Shown piece after piece: positions 16,091 to 25,800 of a DNA stretch of 64,000 nt; positions within the stretch are counted from its first letter, which is position 1; each line of letters begins with the position of its first letter. The translations under genes and the position numbers were made by a program. The notes under the pieces are model-generated. The model did no database searches and was not told where the DNA came from. It saw nothing but the letters and a program-made list of their open reading frames with translations. This stretch comes from Tardiphaga robiniae (GTDB taxonomy: Bacteria; Pseudomonadota; Alphaproteobacteria; Rhizobiales; Xanthobacteraceae), in NCBI RefSeq assembly GCF_001618955.1, contig NZ_LVYV01000034.1:62001-126000 (forward strand). Reading direction: 5' to 3'.

Positions 16091-17308
16091 ATGATAGCCG
16101 AATCTGCCACCCATAGCGCCCCGCAAATCCGCCGCAAATTCGCGCAGCGGCTGGCGATGTTCTACGGCACCGTGTTCGGCTCCAGCGGTTTCTATCTGCC
16201 GTTCTTCCCCGTCTGGCTGAAGGCGATCGGCATCGATCCGACCTGGATCGGCGCCATCCTTGCCGTGCCGTCGATGACGCGCTTCACCACGCTGCCCTTC
16301 ATCACCGCTTTCGCGGAGCGCCGTCATGCCCTGCGCCAGACGATGATTGTCTGTGCCTTTCTCACCATGATCGGCTTTGCGACAGTAGGCACGCTACGCG
16401 AGCCGCTCGCCGTGCTCCTGGTGTTCGCGCTGACGGCGGTGGTCTGGACGCCGCTCACGGCGCTGACCGATGGCTATGCGCTGAAAGGCGTGGTGCGCTT
16501 CGGCTTCAGTTACGGTCCGCTACGGCTGTGGGGTTCGGCCGCCTTCGTGGTTGGTGCGCTTGCCTGCGGTCTGGTGGTCAACTGGCTCGATGGTGAGCAT
16601 CTGATCTGGGTGATTGTTGCAGCGATGGTGCTGTCGGCTGTCGTCAGCCTTGGTCTGCAGCCACTTGGCGCGCCGACAGGCGACGGCACGGTGCTCTCGA
16701 AGGCAAGCGCGTTGCTACGCGATCCCGGCTTCCTCGCCATAGCGATCTCAGCCGCACTGATCCAGGGCAGCCATGCCGGCTACTACACCTTCGCGTCGAT
16801 CACCTGGCAGGGGTCCGGCCTCGACGGCCTCACCATCGCGGGTCTGTGGACGCTCGGCGTGCTCGCCGAAATCATCCTGTTTGCAGTGTCGCCACGCCTG
16901 ACTTTGTCACCTGCAACCATGGTCATCCTTGGTGGCCTTGGCGCATTGCTGCGCTGGACGCTGACCGCGCAAACGCTTCCGCTCCCGATTCTCGTGGTCG
17001 TGCAATTGCTGCATGGCGCGACCTACGGTCTGACGCAGCTGGGCACCATGGGCCTGTTGCTGCATCACGTCCCGCCGCATGTGATGGCGCGTGCGCAGGG
17101 CTATGTCACCGCCTGCACCGGCCTTGTGATGAGCAGCATGGCGGTTCTGTCAGGCGCGATCTATGCGCGTTACGGCGAGGGCGTTTACTACGTGATGGCC
17201 GTGCTTGGCCTTGCCGGCGCGACCGTCATATGGTTCGGCCGGCATCGCGCCGGGCAGCCGCCAGGCGTTGCGGGCGATCAGCCCCAGAGCGCCGCGTCGG
17301 GCGGATAG
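16091..17308 (+). CDS. MFS transporter, HcaT/NucT-like (12 TM)
   Basis: 405 residues with about 12 hydrophobic segments. The start MIAESATHSAP precedes FAQRLAMFYGTVFGSSGFYL, the N-terminal pattern of the LacY-related 3-phenylpropionate/nucleoside carrier subgroup, and the conserved loop AFAERRHALRQ follows TM2. The 3' end overlaps the convergent epimerase gene by 31 bp. Substrate unknown. Confidence 0.85.
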   Translation: MIAESATHSAPQIRRKFAQRLAMFYGTVFGSSGFYLPFFPVWLKAIGIDPTWIGAILAVPSMTRFTTLPFITAFAERRHALRQTMIVCAFLTMIGFATVGTLREPLAVLLVFALTAVVWTPLTALTDGYALKGVVRFGFSYGPLRLWGSAAFVVGALACGLVVNWLDGEHLIWVIVAAMVLSAVVSLGLQPLGAPTGDGTVLSKASALLRDPGFLAIAISAALIQGSHAGYYTFASITWQGSGLDGLTIAGLWTLGVLAEIILFAVSPRLTLSPATMVILGGLGALLRWTLTAQTLPLPILVVVQLLHGATYGLTQLGTMGLLLHHVPPHVMARAQGYVTACTGLVMSSMAVLSGAIYARYGEGVYYVMAVLGLAGATVIWFGRHRAGQPPGVAGDQPQSAASGG

Positions 17309-18279
17309 ACCGTGCTTTCGTCATAGCGCAGACCGCCGTCGCGATCCCCGGCGAGCAATAGCGGGCCATCAAGATCGACGAAGCGTGCATATTGCGCAAT
17401 CAGCATCGCGGGCGCCATCGCCAGCGACGTCGCCACCATGCAACCGACCATGATGTCGAGATTCATGGCGCGCGCGGCATCGGCCATCGCCAGCGCTTCG
17501 GTCAGGCCGCCGGCTTTGTCGAGCTTGATGTTGATCGCATCGTAACGCCCGCGTAACGCCTTGAGCGAAGCGAGGCCATGCACGCTCTCGTCGGCGCAAA
17601 CCATGATCGGCCGATGCACATGCATCAGCGCATCATCCTTGCCTGCCGGTAGCGGCTGCTCGATCAGCGTGACGCCGGCGTTGTGGCAGGCATCGAGATT
17701 GGCTTTCAGGTTGTCCGGCGTCCACGCCTCATTGGCATCGACGATCAACTCGGATTCCGGTGCGGCCTGGCGCACGGCCGTGATGCGGCTGATGTCGTCG
17801 TCACTGCCGAGCTTGATCTTCAGCAGTGGCCGGTAGGCCGCCTTTGCGGTGGCGGAGGCCATCGCCTCGGGCGTACCAAGCGAGATCGTATAGGCGGTGG
17901 TGCAGGCGCGCGGTGCCGGCCGCTGCAGCATGTCCCAGACGCGCAAGCCTTGGCTCTTGGCCTCGAGGTCGAGCAGGGCGCAATCCACGGCGTTACGGGC
18001 CGCACCGGCAGGCATGGCCGATTGCAGGGCGCTTCGGTCGAGGCCCGCGGCAAATCGGTCCTGCATCGCCAGGATGGCCGCCAGCGTGGCCTCCGGGGTC
18101 TCGCCATAGCGCGCATAGGGCACGCATTCGCCGCGGCCGGTCAGTCCGCCGCGGCTGATCTCGGCGACCACGACGACGGCCTCTGTTTTGGCGCCGCGGC
18201 TGATGGTGAAGGCGCCAGCGATCGGCCATTGCTCGATCCGGGCGGTTATTAGGGCGGGGGCAGCGTCGGATGCGGACAA
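17278..18279 (-). CDS. dgcA: Enolase-superfamily amino-acid/dipeptide epimerase (DgcA/YkfB-like)
   Basis: 333 residues with the mandelate-racemase/muconate-lactonizing layout. The catalytic KIKLG lysine pair region, the metal ligands in VDANEAW, IEQPL and CADES, and the opposite-face lysine in NIKLDKAGG are all present. In alphaproteobacteria this subgroup is annotated as N-acetyl-D-glutamate racemase DgcA or L-Ala-D/L-Glu epimerase, acting on D-glutamate or murein-derived peptides. Its usual partner DgcN is not in the window, so the exact substrate is open. Converges with and overlaps the MFS gene. Confidence 0.85.
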   Translation of the reverse strand: MSASDAAPALITARIEQWPIAGAFTISRGAKTEAVVVVAEISRGGLTGRGECVPYARYGETPEATLAAILAMQDRFAAGLDRSALQSAMPAGAARNAVDCALLDLEAKSQGLRVWDMLQRPAPRACTTAYTISLGTPEAMASATAKAAYRPLLKIKLGSDDDISRITAVRQAAPESELIVDANEAWTPDNLKANLDACHNAGVTLIEQPLPAGKDDALMHVHRPIMVCADESVHGLASLKALRGRYDAINIKLDKAGGLTEALAMADAARAMNLDIMVGCMVATSLAMAPAMLIAQYARFVDLDGPLLLAGDRDGGLRYDESTVYPPDAALWG

Positions 18280-18502
18280 TGCGGCGTCTTTCGGGCTGTG
18301 CCGGTAACGGCGGGTAATGGCGTGTCTATAAGTTTACGTGATCGCCGTGAACTTGTTTGCGACGCAATGCCGGTGTCTGAAAGGGCGGATTAAGGCTATA
18401 TTAACCATAGCAACGTGTTGGCTTCACTTGGCTTCTCAGAAACGTATTTGGGCGTGTTAATACTTTGTTCATGCACAGACTGAACGCCCGCGGGAGCCTG
18501 TT

Positions 18503-19633
18503 TTGAGCGGCCCGACTTTGGAACAGATCGCGAAAGGCGACGGCTTGGCGCTATGCGCGGCTGGGTCGTGGACGGCTCGTTTTGCCCCCGCGCTCGAAAA
18601 ACTCGTCGGCGAGGCCGAAAAGCTGACCGGTAGCCGCCCCAACATCTTCATCGACGTGTCGCAGGTCTCCAAGCTGGATACATTCGGCGCCTGGCTGATC
18701 GAGCGGTTGCGTCGGGCGCTGACCAATGGCGGCCACGAGGCGCAGATCGCGGGCCTTTCGGCGAATTACGCGACCCTGGTCGACGAGGTCCGCCGCGTGA
18801 AGCCTGCGGTCCCGTTACCGGCAAGCGGTAGCGCCTTGACTGCCGTGCTCGATGGCATCGGCCGCAATATCTATGGCATCGGGGAAACCCTCGTCGCGCT
18901 GGTCGATATGATTGGTGCCGTGATCGCGGCTTGGTTCCGCGTCTGGCGGCATCCGTCGAAATTCCGGCTCACCTCGGTGGTGCATCACCTGGAGCAGGTG
19001 TGCTGGAACGCAGTACCGATCGTGGTCCTGATCACCTTCCTGATCGGCTGTATCGTAGCCCAGCAGGGTCTGTTCCATTTTCGCCGCTTCGGCGCCGACG
19101 TCTTCGTGGTCGATATGCTCGGCGTGCTGGTGCTGCGTGAGCTCGGCGTGCTGCTGGTGGCGATCATGGTCGCCGGCCGGTCCGGCAGCGCGTACACAGC
19201 CGAACTCGGCTCCATGAAGATGCGCGAGGAGATCGATGCGCTTCGCACCATGGGCTTCGATGCCATCGAAGTTCTGATCCTGCCGCGCATGGTGGCGCTG
19301 GTGCTGGCGCTGCCCATTCTCGCATTTCTCGGCGCGATGGCTGCGCTCTATGGCGGCGGTCTGGTCGCCTGGCTCTATGGCGGAGTCGATCCATCGTCGT
19401 TCCTGTCGCGTCTGCGCGAGGCGATTTCGATCAACCACTTCATAGTCGGAATGGTGAAAGCGCCAGTGATGGCCATGGTGATCGGCATCGTGGCTTGTGT
19501 CGAAGGCCTGGCCGTGCAGGGCAGTGCGGAGTCGCTGGGGCAGCACACCACGTCATCGGTGGTGAAGGGAATCTTCTTTGTGATCGTGATGGATGGTGTG
19601 TTCGCGATCTTCTTCGCATCGATCGGGATCTGA
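18503..19633 (+). CDS. mlaE: MlaE-family ABC permease with N-terminal STAS domain
   Basis: 376 residues. Residues 1-110 form a STAS domain (IFIDVSQVSKLDTFGAWLIE), the role played by the separate MlaB in E. coli. Residues 120-376 are the MlaE permease, with HPSKFRLTSVVHHLEQ, LREL and the glycine-rich GSAYTAELGSMKMREEIDAL loop. It forms the inner-membrane channel of a phospholipid transporter maintaining outer-membrane asymmetry. The start is TTG with CGGGAG six bases upstream. First gene of the mlaEFD operon; only 5 bp separate it from mlaF. Confidence 0.93.
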   Translation: MSGPTLEQIAKGDGLALCAAGSWTARFAPALEKLVGEAEKLTGSRPNIFIDVSQVSKLDTFGAWLIERLRRALTNGGHEAQIAGLSANYATLVDEVRRVKPAVPLPASGSALTAVLDGIGRNIYGIGETLVALVDMIGAVIAAWFRVWRHPSKFRLTSVVHHLEQVCWNAVPIVVLITFLIGCIVAQQGLFHFRRFGADVFVVDMLGVLVLRELGVLLVAIMVAGRSGSAYTAELGSMKMREEIDALRTMGFDAIEVLILPRMVALVLALPILAFLGAMAALYGGGLVAWLYGGVDPSSFLSRLREAISINHFIVGMVKAPVMAMVIGIVACVEGLAVQGSAESLGQHTTSSVVKGIFFVIVMDGVFAIFFASIGI

Positions 19634-19638
19634 CGGCC

Positions 19639-20451
19639 ATGACCTCGACGACTGCGACGCCCATTACTGAGACGCCGACGGGTGCTGCCTCCACCTCTGC
19701 CGATGCGATCATCAGCGTGCGCGATCTCACGGTGGCGTTCGGCAGCCGTCGGGTGCTCGACGGCCTCAACCTGGACGTGGCGCGCGGTGAGATCCTCGGT
19801 TTCGTCGGTGCATCGGGAGCCGGCAAGTCCGTGCTGATGCGCACGATCATTGGCCTCGTGCCGAAAGTCTCCGGCACGATCGAGGTGTTCGGCACTGATC
19901 TCGATGGCGGCGACAAGGAACGCCGCGATGTCGAGCGGCGCTGGGGCATCCTGTTTCAGCACGGGGCGTTGTTCTCGTCACTCAACGTGCGGCAGAACAT
20001 CCAGTTTCCGGTGCGCGAATATCTCAAGGTCTCGGAGCGTCTGCTCGATGAGATCACCATGGCCAAGCTCACCATGGTTGGTCTCAAGCCCGAGGTGGCG
20101 GATCGCTATCCGTCGGAACTGTCGGGCGGCATGATCAAGCGCGTTGCGCTGGCGCGGGCGCTCGCGCTCGATCCGGAGATTGTGTTCCTGGACGAGCCGA
20201 CATCGGGTCTCGATCCGATCGGCGCTGGCGATTTCGACGAATTGGTGCGCACGCTGCAGCGAACTTTGGGGCTGACCGTTTTCATGGTAACTCATGATCT
20301 CGACAGCCTGCATACAGCCTGCGACCGGATCGCCGTTCTCGGTAATGGCAAGATCATCGCGCAGGGAACGATGGCCGACATGCTGGCCTCGCAGCATCCC
20401 TGGCTTCGGGAATATTTCCACGGCAAGCGCGCACGCGCTGTTATCGGCTAG
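19639..20451 (+). CDS. mlaF: MlaF-family ABC transporter ATPase
   Basis: 270 residues. Walker A GASGAGKSVLMR, signature LSGGMIKRVALARAL, Walker B IVFLDEPTSGLDP and the H-loop VTHD are intact. A 25-residue Thr/Ala-rich leader precedes the ATPase domain. It powers the STAS-permease/MCE system with its neighbours. The ATG follows the mlaE stop by 5 bp. Confidence 0.93.
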   Translation: MTSTTATPITETPTGAASTSADAIISVRDLTVAFGSRRVLDGLNLDVARGEILGFVGASGAGKSVLMRTIIGLVPKVSGTIEVFGTDLDGGDKERRDVERRWGILFQHGALFSSLNVRQNIQFPVREYLKVSERLLDEITMAKLTMVGLKPEVADRYPSELSGGMIKRVALARALALDPEIVFLDEPTSGLDPIGAGDFDELVRTLQRTLGLTVFMVTHDLDSLHTACDRIAVLGNGKIIAQGTMADMLASQHPWLREYFHGKRARAVIG

Positions 20452-20470
20452 TTGTATTGGAGTTGGTTTG

Positions 20471-21397
20471 ATGGAAACGCGGGCGAACTTCGTCCTGATC
20501 GGAATTTTCACGCTGGCGGTGATCGCCGCAGCGTTCGGCTTCGTGTTGTGGTTCCAGAATCTGCATTCGACTACGCAGCGCACGCCGCTGCGCATCATTT
20601 TCGAAGGCGCGGCGTCGGGCCTGCGCAACGGCGGCAATGTCAATTTCAATGGTATACGGGTCGGTGAAGTCGTCTCGGTGAAGCTCGACAATCCCAAGCG
20701 CGTCGTCGCGCTAGCGATGGTCGAGAATATCGCGCCCATTCGCAAGGACACACAGGTCGGCCTGGAATTCCAGGGGCTCACGGGTGTAGCGGCGATCGCG
20801 CTGAAGGGCGGTGATGAAGCTGCGCCCGCGGTGCCGCTGGATACCGACGGCGTGCCGGTGCTGACGGCCGATCCGGAGCTGCTGCGGGATATTTCGGAAT
20901 CGATCCGCGCGACGCTCAACAACGTCAATCGTCTGGTCGCCGACAATCAGGAAACCCTGAAAGGTGCGATGAAGAACGTCGAGACCTTCACGGCGACGCT
21001 GGCGAAGAATTCTGAAGTGATCGACGGCATCATGCTCAAGATCGACAGCGTGATGGGCAAGGCCGATGGGGTCATGGGCAAGGCCGATAGCGTCGTCGCG
21101 CGAACCGACAATATCCTGCTCGGCCTCGATGCGCTGGCGGGCGGCAAGGACGGCGGCGAACTCACGGCGGCCGTGAAGTCGTTCCATGAGCTGACCGAGA
21201 ACCTCGACAAGCGTTCCGGCGCATTGATGCTCGATGGCCGCCGTACCCTCGCGGATATCAGCCGTGCCGTGAACAATCTTGACCGCAACCCGACGCGTCT
21301 GTTGTTTGGCGCCAGCAGCGGCACACCCGCGGCTGCGCCTGCATCGGCGGCGCCTCCGGCACCCGCTGCTCCGCCGCGTCGTCGCCAAGCTCAATAG
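20471..21397 (+). CDS. mlaD: MlaD/MCE-family lipid-binding protein
   Basis: 308 residues starting METRANFVLIGIFTLAVIAA, an N-terminal membrane anchor, then an MCE domain (about 40-115: GLRNGGNVNFNGIRVGEV, VGLEFQGLTGVAAIALKGG). A long helical region follows, with repeated KIDSVMGKADGVMGKADSVV heptads, and a Pro/Ala-rich C-terminus ending in RRRQAQ. MCE proteins form hexamers that carry phospholipids across the periplasm. No MlaC or auxiliary lipoprotein gene follows; the next gene is an epimerase. Confidence 0.92.
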   Translation: METRANFVLIGIFTLAVIAAAFGFVLWFQNLHSTTQRTPLRIIFEGAASGLRNGGNVNFNGIRVGEVVSVKLDNPKRVVALAMVENIAPIRKDTQVGLEFQGLTGVAAIALKGGDEAAPAVPLDTDGVPVLTADPELLRDISESIRATLNNVNRLVADNQETLKGAMKNVETFTATLAKNSEVIDGIMLKIDSVMGKADGVMGKADSVVARTDNILLGLDALAGGKDGGELTAAVKSFHELTENLDKRSGALMLDGRRTLADISRAVNNLDRNPTRLLFGASSGTPAAAPASAAPPAPAAPPRRRQAQ

Positions 21398-21412
21398 GGA
21401 CGGAGAACGCTG

Positions 21413-22288
21413 ATGGAGATCGAGGACCGTTTCACCATCAGTAACGGCCGGATCACGGCGACCATCAAGTCCGACGGCGCTGAACTGTGCTCGCTGAAGG
21501 ATGCGCATGGGCATGAAGTGCTCTGGCAGGCCGGCGAGGAATGGCCTCGCCACGCGCCGCTGCTGTTTCCGATTGTCGGGAAGCTGAAAGACGATGTGCT
21601 GCGCCATCGCGGCCAGGTCTATGCGATGACCCAGCACGGTTTTGCGCGCGACCAGCGCTTCAGCTGGACCGGGCAGGGACCTGCGTCCTGCTCGCTGTCG
21701 CTGGCGGACAATGACGCCAGCCGGGCAAAATATCCGTTCTCGTTTCGGCTTGACGTCACCTATGTGATCGAAGGCGATGAACTGGTGATCGGTTATGCCG
21801 TGACCAACACTGGTGACGAGATGCTGCCGGCCTCGATCGGTGCGCATCCGGCATTTCACTGGCCGCTGAAGGATGGCGCCGACAAGCGCGCGCATACGAT
21901 CATCTTCTCCGATGCCGAACCGGCGCCGATCAGACGGCTTGAGGGTGGACTGTTGCTGAGGGAGCCGGAATCGTCGCCGGTGCAGGGCGGCGCACTGGCG
22001 CTGTCGGAATCGCTGTTCGTGAAGGATGCGATGATCTTCGATCATCTCGCCAGCAGATCGCTGAGTTATAGCGCGCCTGGCGGACCGACGATCACCTTCG
22101 CCTGGGAAGGTTTTCGCGAACTTGGCATCTGGTCGAAACCATCCGGCGCTGCATTCCTCTGCATCGAGCCGTGGTACGGCTATGCCAGCCCGGTGGATTT
22201 TGACGGCGAGTTCGCCGACAAGCCGGGCGTGATGCACATCGCGGTTGGCGAGACGCGCAGCTTCACCCAACGCATCGGGTTCGCATAA
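21413..22288 (+). CDS. Aldose 1-epimerase family protein
   Basis: 291 residues of the galactose mutarotase fold (LacX/YeaD-like). Conserved motifs include HAPLLFPIVGKL near the N-terminus, TQHGFARDQ (a catalytic His region) and SIGAHPAFHWPL, with the catalytic Glu likely in LCIEPWYG. It interconverts anomers of an aldose or hexose-6-phosphate. It starts 15 bp after mlaD and may be cotranscribed, but a functional link is not apparent. Confidence 0.88.
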   Translation: MEIEDRFTISNGRITATIKSDGAELCSLKDAHGHEVLWQAGEEWPRHAPLLFPIVGKLKDDVLRHRGQVYAMTQHGFARDQRFSWTGQGPASCSLSLADNDASRAKYPFSFRLDVTYVIEGDELVIGYAVTNTGDEMLPASIGAHPAFHWPLKDGADKRAHTIIFSDAEPAPIRRLEGGLLLREPESSPVQGGALALSESLFVKDAMIFDHLASRSLSYSAPGGPTITFAWEGFRELGIWSKPSGAAFLCIEPWYGYASPVDFDGEFADKPGVMHIAVGETRSFTQRIGFA

Positions 22289-22341
22289 GGTAACTGTCGC
22301 GGCCCGTGATCCAGCAGACCGCTGCATCGAGGAGGTCCGTC

Positions 22342-22746
22342 ATGTCGAGAACTGCGTCCTGTTCGTGCGGTCAGCTGTCCATCGTGCTCGAAGGCGAGCC
22401 GAGGGGCGTCGGTATATGCCACTGTTTCGCCTGCCAGCGCCGGACCGGCAGCGTCTTCGCCGCGCTCGCGGGCTTCGGGCCAAGTTACAATGTGAGCGGC
22501 ATCGCGACCGAATATGTCCGCACAGGGGATCAGGGGGCGCGCTTCCGATTCCGGTTCTGTCCCGTCTGTGGCACCAATCTCTTCCACACCGAAGAAGGAT
22601 ATGAAGCGCGTTCCGTAGCTGTGGCGGTCGGCTGCTTTGCTGATCCGGATTTTCCGCCTCCGGAGATCTCCGTCTATCATTGTCGGCGGCATGCCTGGGT
22701 GTCCTTGCCGTTCGGCGTCAACATTCACGACAAAAATCCCGCGTGA
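22342..22746 (+). CDS. GFA (glutathione-dependent formaldehyde-activating enzyme-like) family zinc protein
   Basis: 134 residues. Zinc-binding cysteines are visible in SCSCGQL, CHCFACQRRTGS and FCPVCGTNLF, the standard GFA/CENP-V arrangement. GGAGG lies 8 bp before the ATG, which decides this start over an ATG 12 codons earlier. Family members bind glutathione adducts or remain uncharacterised, so the role is unknown. Confidence 0.9.
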   Translation: MSRTASCSCGQLSIVLEGEPRGVGICHCFACQRRTGSVFAALAGFGPSYNVSGIATEYVRTGDQGARFRFRFCPVCGTNLFHTEEGYEARSVAVAVGCFADPDFPPPEISVYHCRRHAWVSLPFGVNIHDKNPA

Positions 22747-22807
22747 TGACGGCACCGGCCTGGCCCCGCCTATAGCGCTCCGGCACATCAGCAGGCCCAA
22801 CAAAAAA

Positions 22808-22833
22808 GCGGAGGCATCGCTGCCTCCGCTTTT
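22808..22833. terminator. Bidirectional rho-independent terminator
   Basis: A 9-bp perfect stem (GCGGAGGCA/TGCCTCCGC) with a TCGC loop, preceded by six As and followed by four Ts, so it can work on both strands. It lies between the convergent GFA gene and the giant coiled-coil gene. Confidence 0.9.
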
Positions 22834-22854
22834 CGCGTTCGTATTTAATCTTGC

Positions 22855-25800
22855 TTAGCCCAGCCGACCTGCTGCATGCGCGAGCAGGGTGTAGACCAGA
22901 CCCGTTTCCGAGGTCAGATGGCTGCGCAGCGCTGCCGGGCCGCGTTCATCGCGGGCGACTTCGTCGAGCAGGCGTTCGAACTCAGTGATGTAGCGATCCA
23001 CCGTGCCCTTGAAGTTGCGGTCCGACCGATACTTGCGGGCGACTTCATCGAAAGCCTTCTGGCCGGCGGGCGTATAGAGCCGCTTGCTGAAGGCCTTGCT
23101 CTCGCCGCGCTGATAGCGATCCCACATTTCAGCGGCCAGCGTACGGTCCATCAGGCGGCCGATGTCGAGTGACAGAGACTCCAGCGGATTGGCCGAGGCT
23201 GCAGGCTGCTGCGGAGCCGGTGCGCGGCGCGGCGGCGTGCGATCTTCTTCGACGTGATCGGCACGGCCGAGCAGATCCGACAGCCAGCCGTCACGGCCCT
23301 GGTCGGAGTTGGCTGGAGCGACCGACGGCGCTTCGGTGCGACGCGGGGCGGGGCCACCGATATCGGGCATCGGCAGGCTCGACGATGCGCTGCGGGCCGG
23401 CGGCTCCTCGCGGCGCGGGGCCGGACGCGGAGCCTCGTGGCGCGCTTCACTACGGCTGCTGGCGATCGCCATCGCAGGCTCCTCGTCACGCTGCACGCTG
23501 GTGGTGCGGCTGGTCGAGACCACGTCGAGGCCGCGGCCGTGGCGTGCGACGATGCGGTTGAGCTCGGCGAGCGCCTCGATCTGGTCGACGATCACCTTGC
23601 GCATCTGCGCAGTGCTCTCGGCGGCTTCCTGCGGCATGTCGAGAACGCCACGGCGCAGTTCGGTGCGGGTGCTCTCGAGCTCGTTGTGCATTTCGGCAGC
23701 CATCTGCTTCATGCTGGCGACCATCGACGAGAACTTGTCGGCCGACTGCTTGAACATGGCATCGGCTTCCTGCGTGCCCTGCTGGTAGATTTCGCTCATG
23801 GCTTGCGTTGTCGCGCGGCGCTCTTCTTCCGCGGCGGTGCGGACGGCTTCGAACTGCCGGCTGATCGCTGCCGAGCCCTGACCTGCGGTCTCCGCGACGA
23901 CGCGGGCGATGTCGCGGGCACGCTCTTCAGCGGCTGCCAGCGATTCATCGAGCAGGCCGGTGAAGCGGGTGAGGCGTTGATCGAGATCGGTGGTGCGCAG
24001 ATCGATGGTGGTGACCAGCGATTCCAGCGCGGCCTTGCGCTCGCCGACCGACGACATCGTGGTGCGGTTGCTCTGTTCGACCAAAGCCGCGGCATCCACG
24101 AGGGCGTGGCCATGGGTTTCGAACTGGCCCGAGAGCGAGCCGAGATCTTCCAGAGCCTTCGACGTCTTGGAGGTGAACACGGTGAGCTGTTCTTCCAGCG
24201 TCTGGGTAGCCAGGCCGTTGCGCGACGTCACGTCGTTCATGGTGGACACGAAATCTGCCACGCGGGTGACCAGAGCGCGCTCCAGCGAGTTGAGATTGTC
24301 GTGGGCGCCGGTGAGGACTTCCTGCAGCAGGATGTTGCCTTCACGCAGGCGTTCGAACAGCGCCACGGTATCGGTGCGCAGGATCTTGCTGGTTTCCTGC
24401 ATCTCGGTGACCGCAGTGATAGAGACCTGACGCGACTGCTCGATGGCGGTGCGCGAGCTCTGCTCGAGATCCTTCAGCGACTTGTTGACCGCACCGGTGG
24501 CAAGTTCGCCGGCCGTGGTGATCGCGCGAGCCACGTCCGTGCTGTTGGTGACCATGGTCTGCGAGAAGGTCTGGCCGCGGCTCTCGATGGCCTTGAGCGC
24601 GTCGGCGGTGACGCGATCGATATCGACCGTGAGCTGATTGGCCTTGGCGCCCAGCGCGTCGACGAGCGAACCGCGCTTGGCGTCGACCATCTGCGACAGG
24701 CGGTCGGTCTGCTGCTGCACGTAGGTGACGATTTCGTCGGTCTTGCCGGTCATCGTGGTGCCGAAGCTGCCCGAAGCGGCGAACACCGACCGCTCGATCT
24801 CCGACGAGGTGGTCTTGATCTTGGTGGTGATTTCGTTCGAGGCGGCGACCAGCGAGTTGTGCGCATTCTGCGCACTGGTCTGGATGTTGTCGGTAGTGTT
24901 GGCAGTGACGTTCGAGAGCGAACGCTCGATGTCGGCGGAGATCACCTTGATCTGGCTTGCAGCATCGGCCGACGAGGTCGCCAGCGAGGTCTGCACTTCG
25001 CGGGCACTCGACAGGATGGCAGCGGCCGTATCGGCGCCGACGGCGGTGAGCGTGCGCTGCACGTCGATGGAGAGCGACTTGACGTGGTTTGCCGCGTCCG
25101 ACGATGCATTGACCAGGGTGCTCTGGGCTTCGCGAGCGCCGGCAACGATCGATTCCGCGGTCGCGGTGCCGGCGGTCGTGAGGCTGCGTTCCATGTCGGC
25201 CGCGAGGTTGCGGGCGTGGTTCGACGCTTCGGTCGAGGCGTCGATCAGCGAGGACTGGACGTTGCGCGTGCTGGCCAGGATCGAGTCCGCGCTGGCGGTG
25301 CCGGCGGCGATCAGTGTGCGCTCCACGTCGGCCGCAAGGGTGCGGACCTGCTGCGAGGCGTCAGTCGATGCGGCGACCAGTGTGCTCTGCGCGGCGCGGG
25401 CGCCGGACAGGACCGAGTCGGCCGTCGCCGTGCCGGCGGCAGTGAGCGTGCGTTCGATATCGGCCGAGAGCGATTGGATCTGGCTGGCGACTTCCGAAGA
25501 GGTGGCGACCAGTGTCGACTGGGCGTCGCGGGCACCTGAGAGCATCGAGGCAGCTGTGGCTGAACCGGCCGCAGTGAGGGTGCGTTCGACATCGGCCGAT
25601 AGCGACTTCACCTGCAGCGAAGCTTCCGAAGACGCGTTGACCAGTGTGGCCTGCGCATCGCGGGCGCTGTTGACGATGGCCGTGGCGGCAGTGGTGCCGA
25701 CAGCGGTCAGCGAGCTCTCGATATCGGACGCCGTCAGCTTCAGCTGCGCGCCGACATCGGTCGAGACAGACACGAGGGATTCCTGCGCGGCGCGGGCGCC

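Noticed and set aside
20711-22327. 538-codon minus-strand frame across mlaD and the epimerase
   Set aside because: Shadow of two well-supported plus-strand genes; no domain seen.
23254-25539. Long plus-strand open frame (761 codons) opposite the giant coiled-coil gene
   Set aside because: Composition is Arg/Gly/His-rich with no domain or ribosome site; it mirrors the codon bias of the real minus-strand gene.
24769-25797. CRISPR-like array
   Set aside because: The 132-bp period repeats are in-frame coding repeats without spacers.
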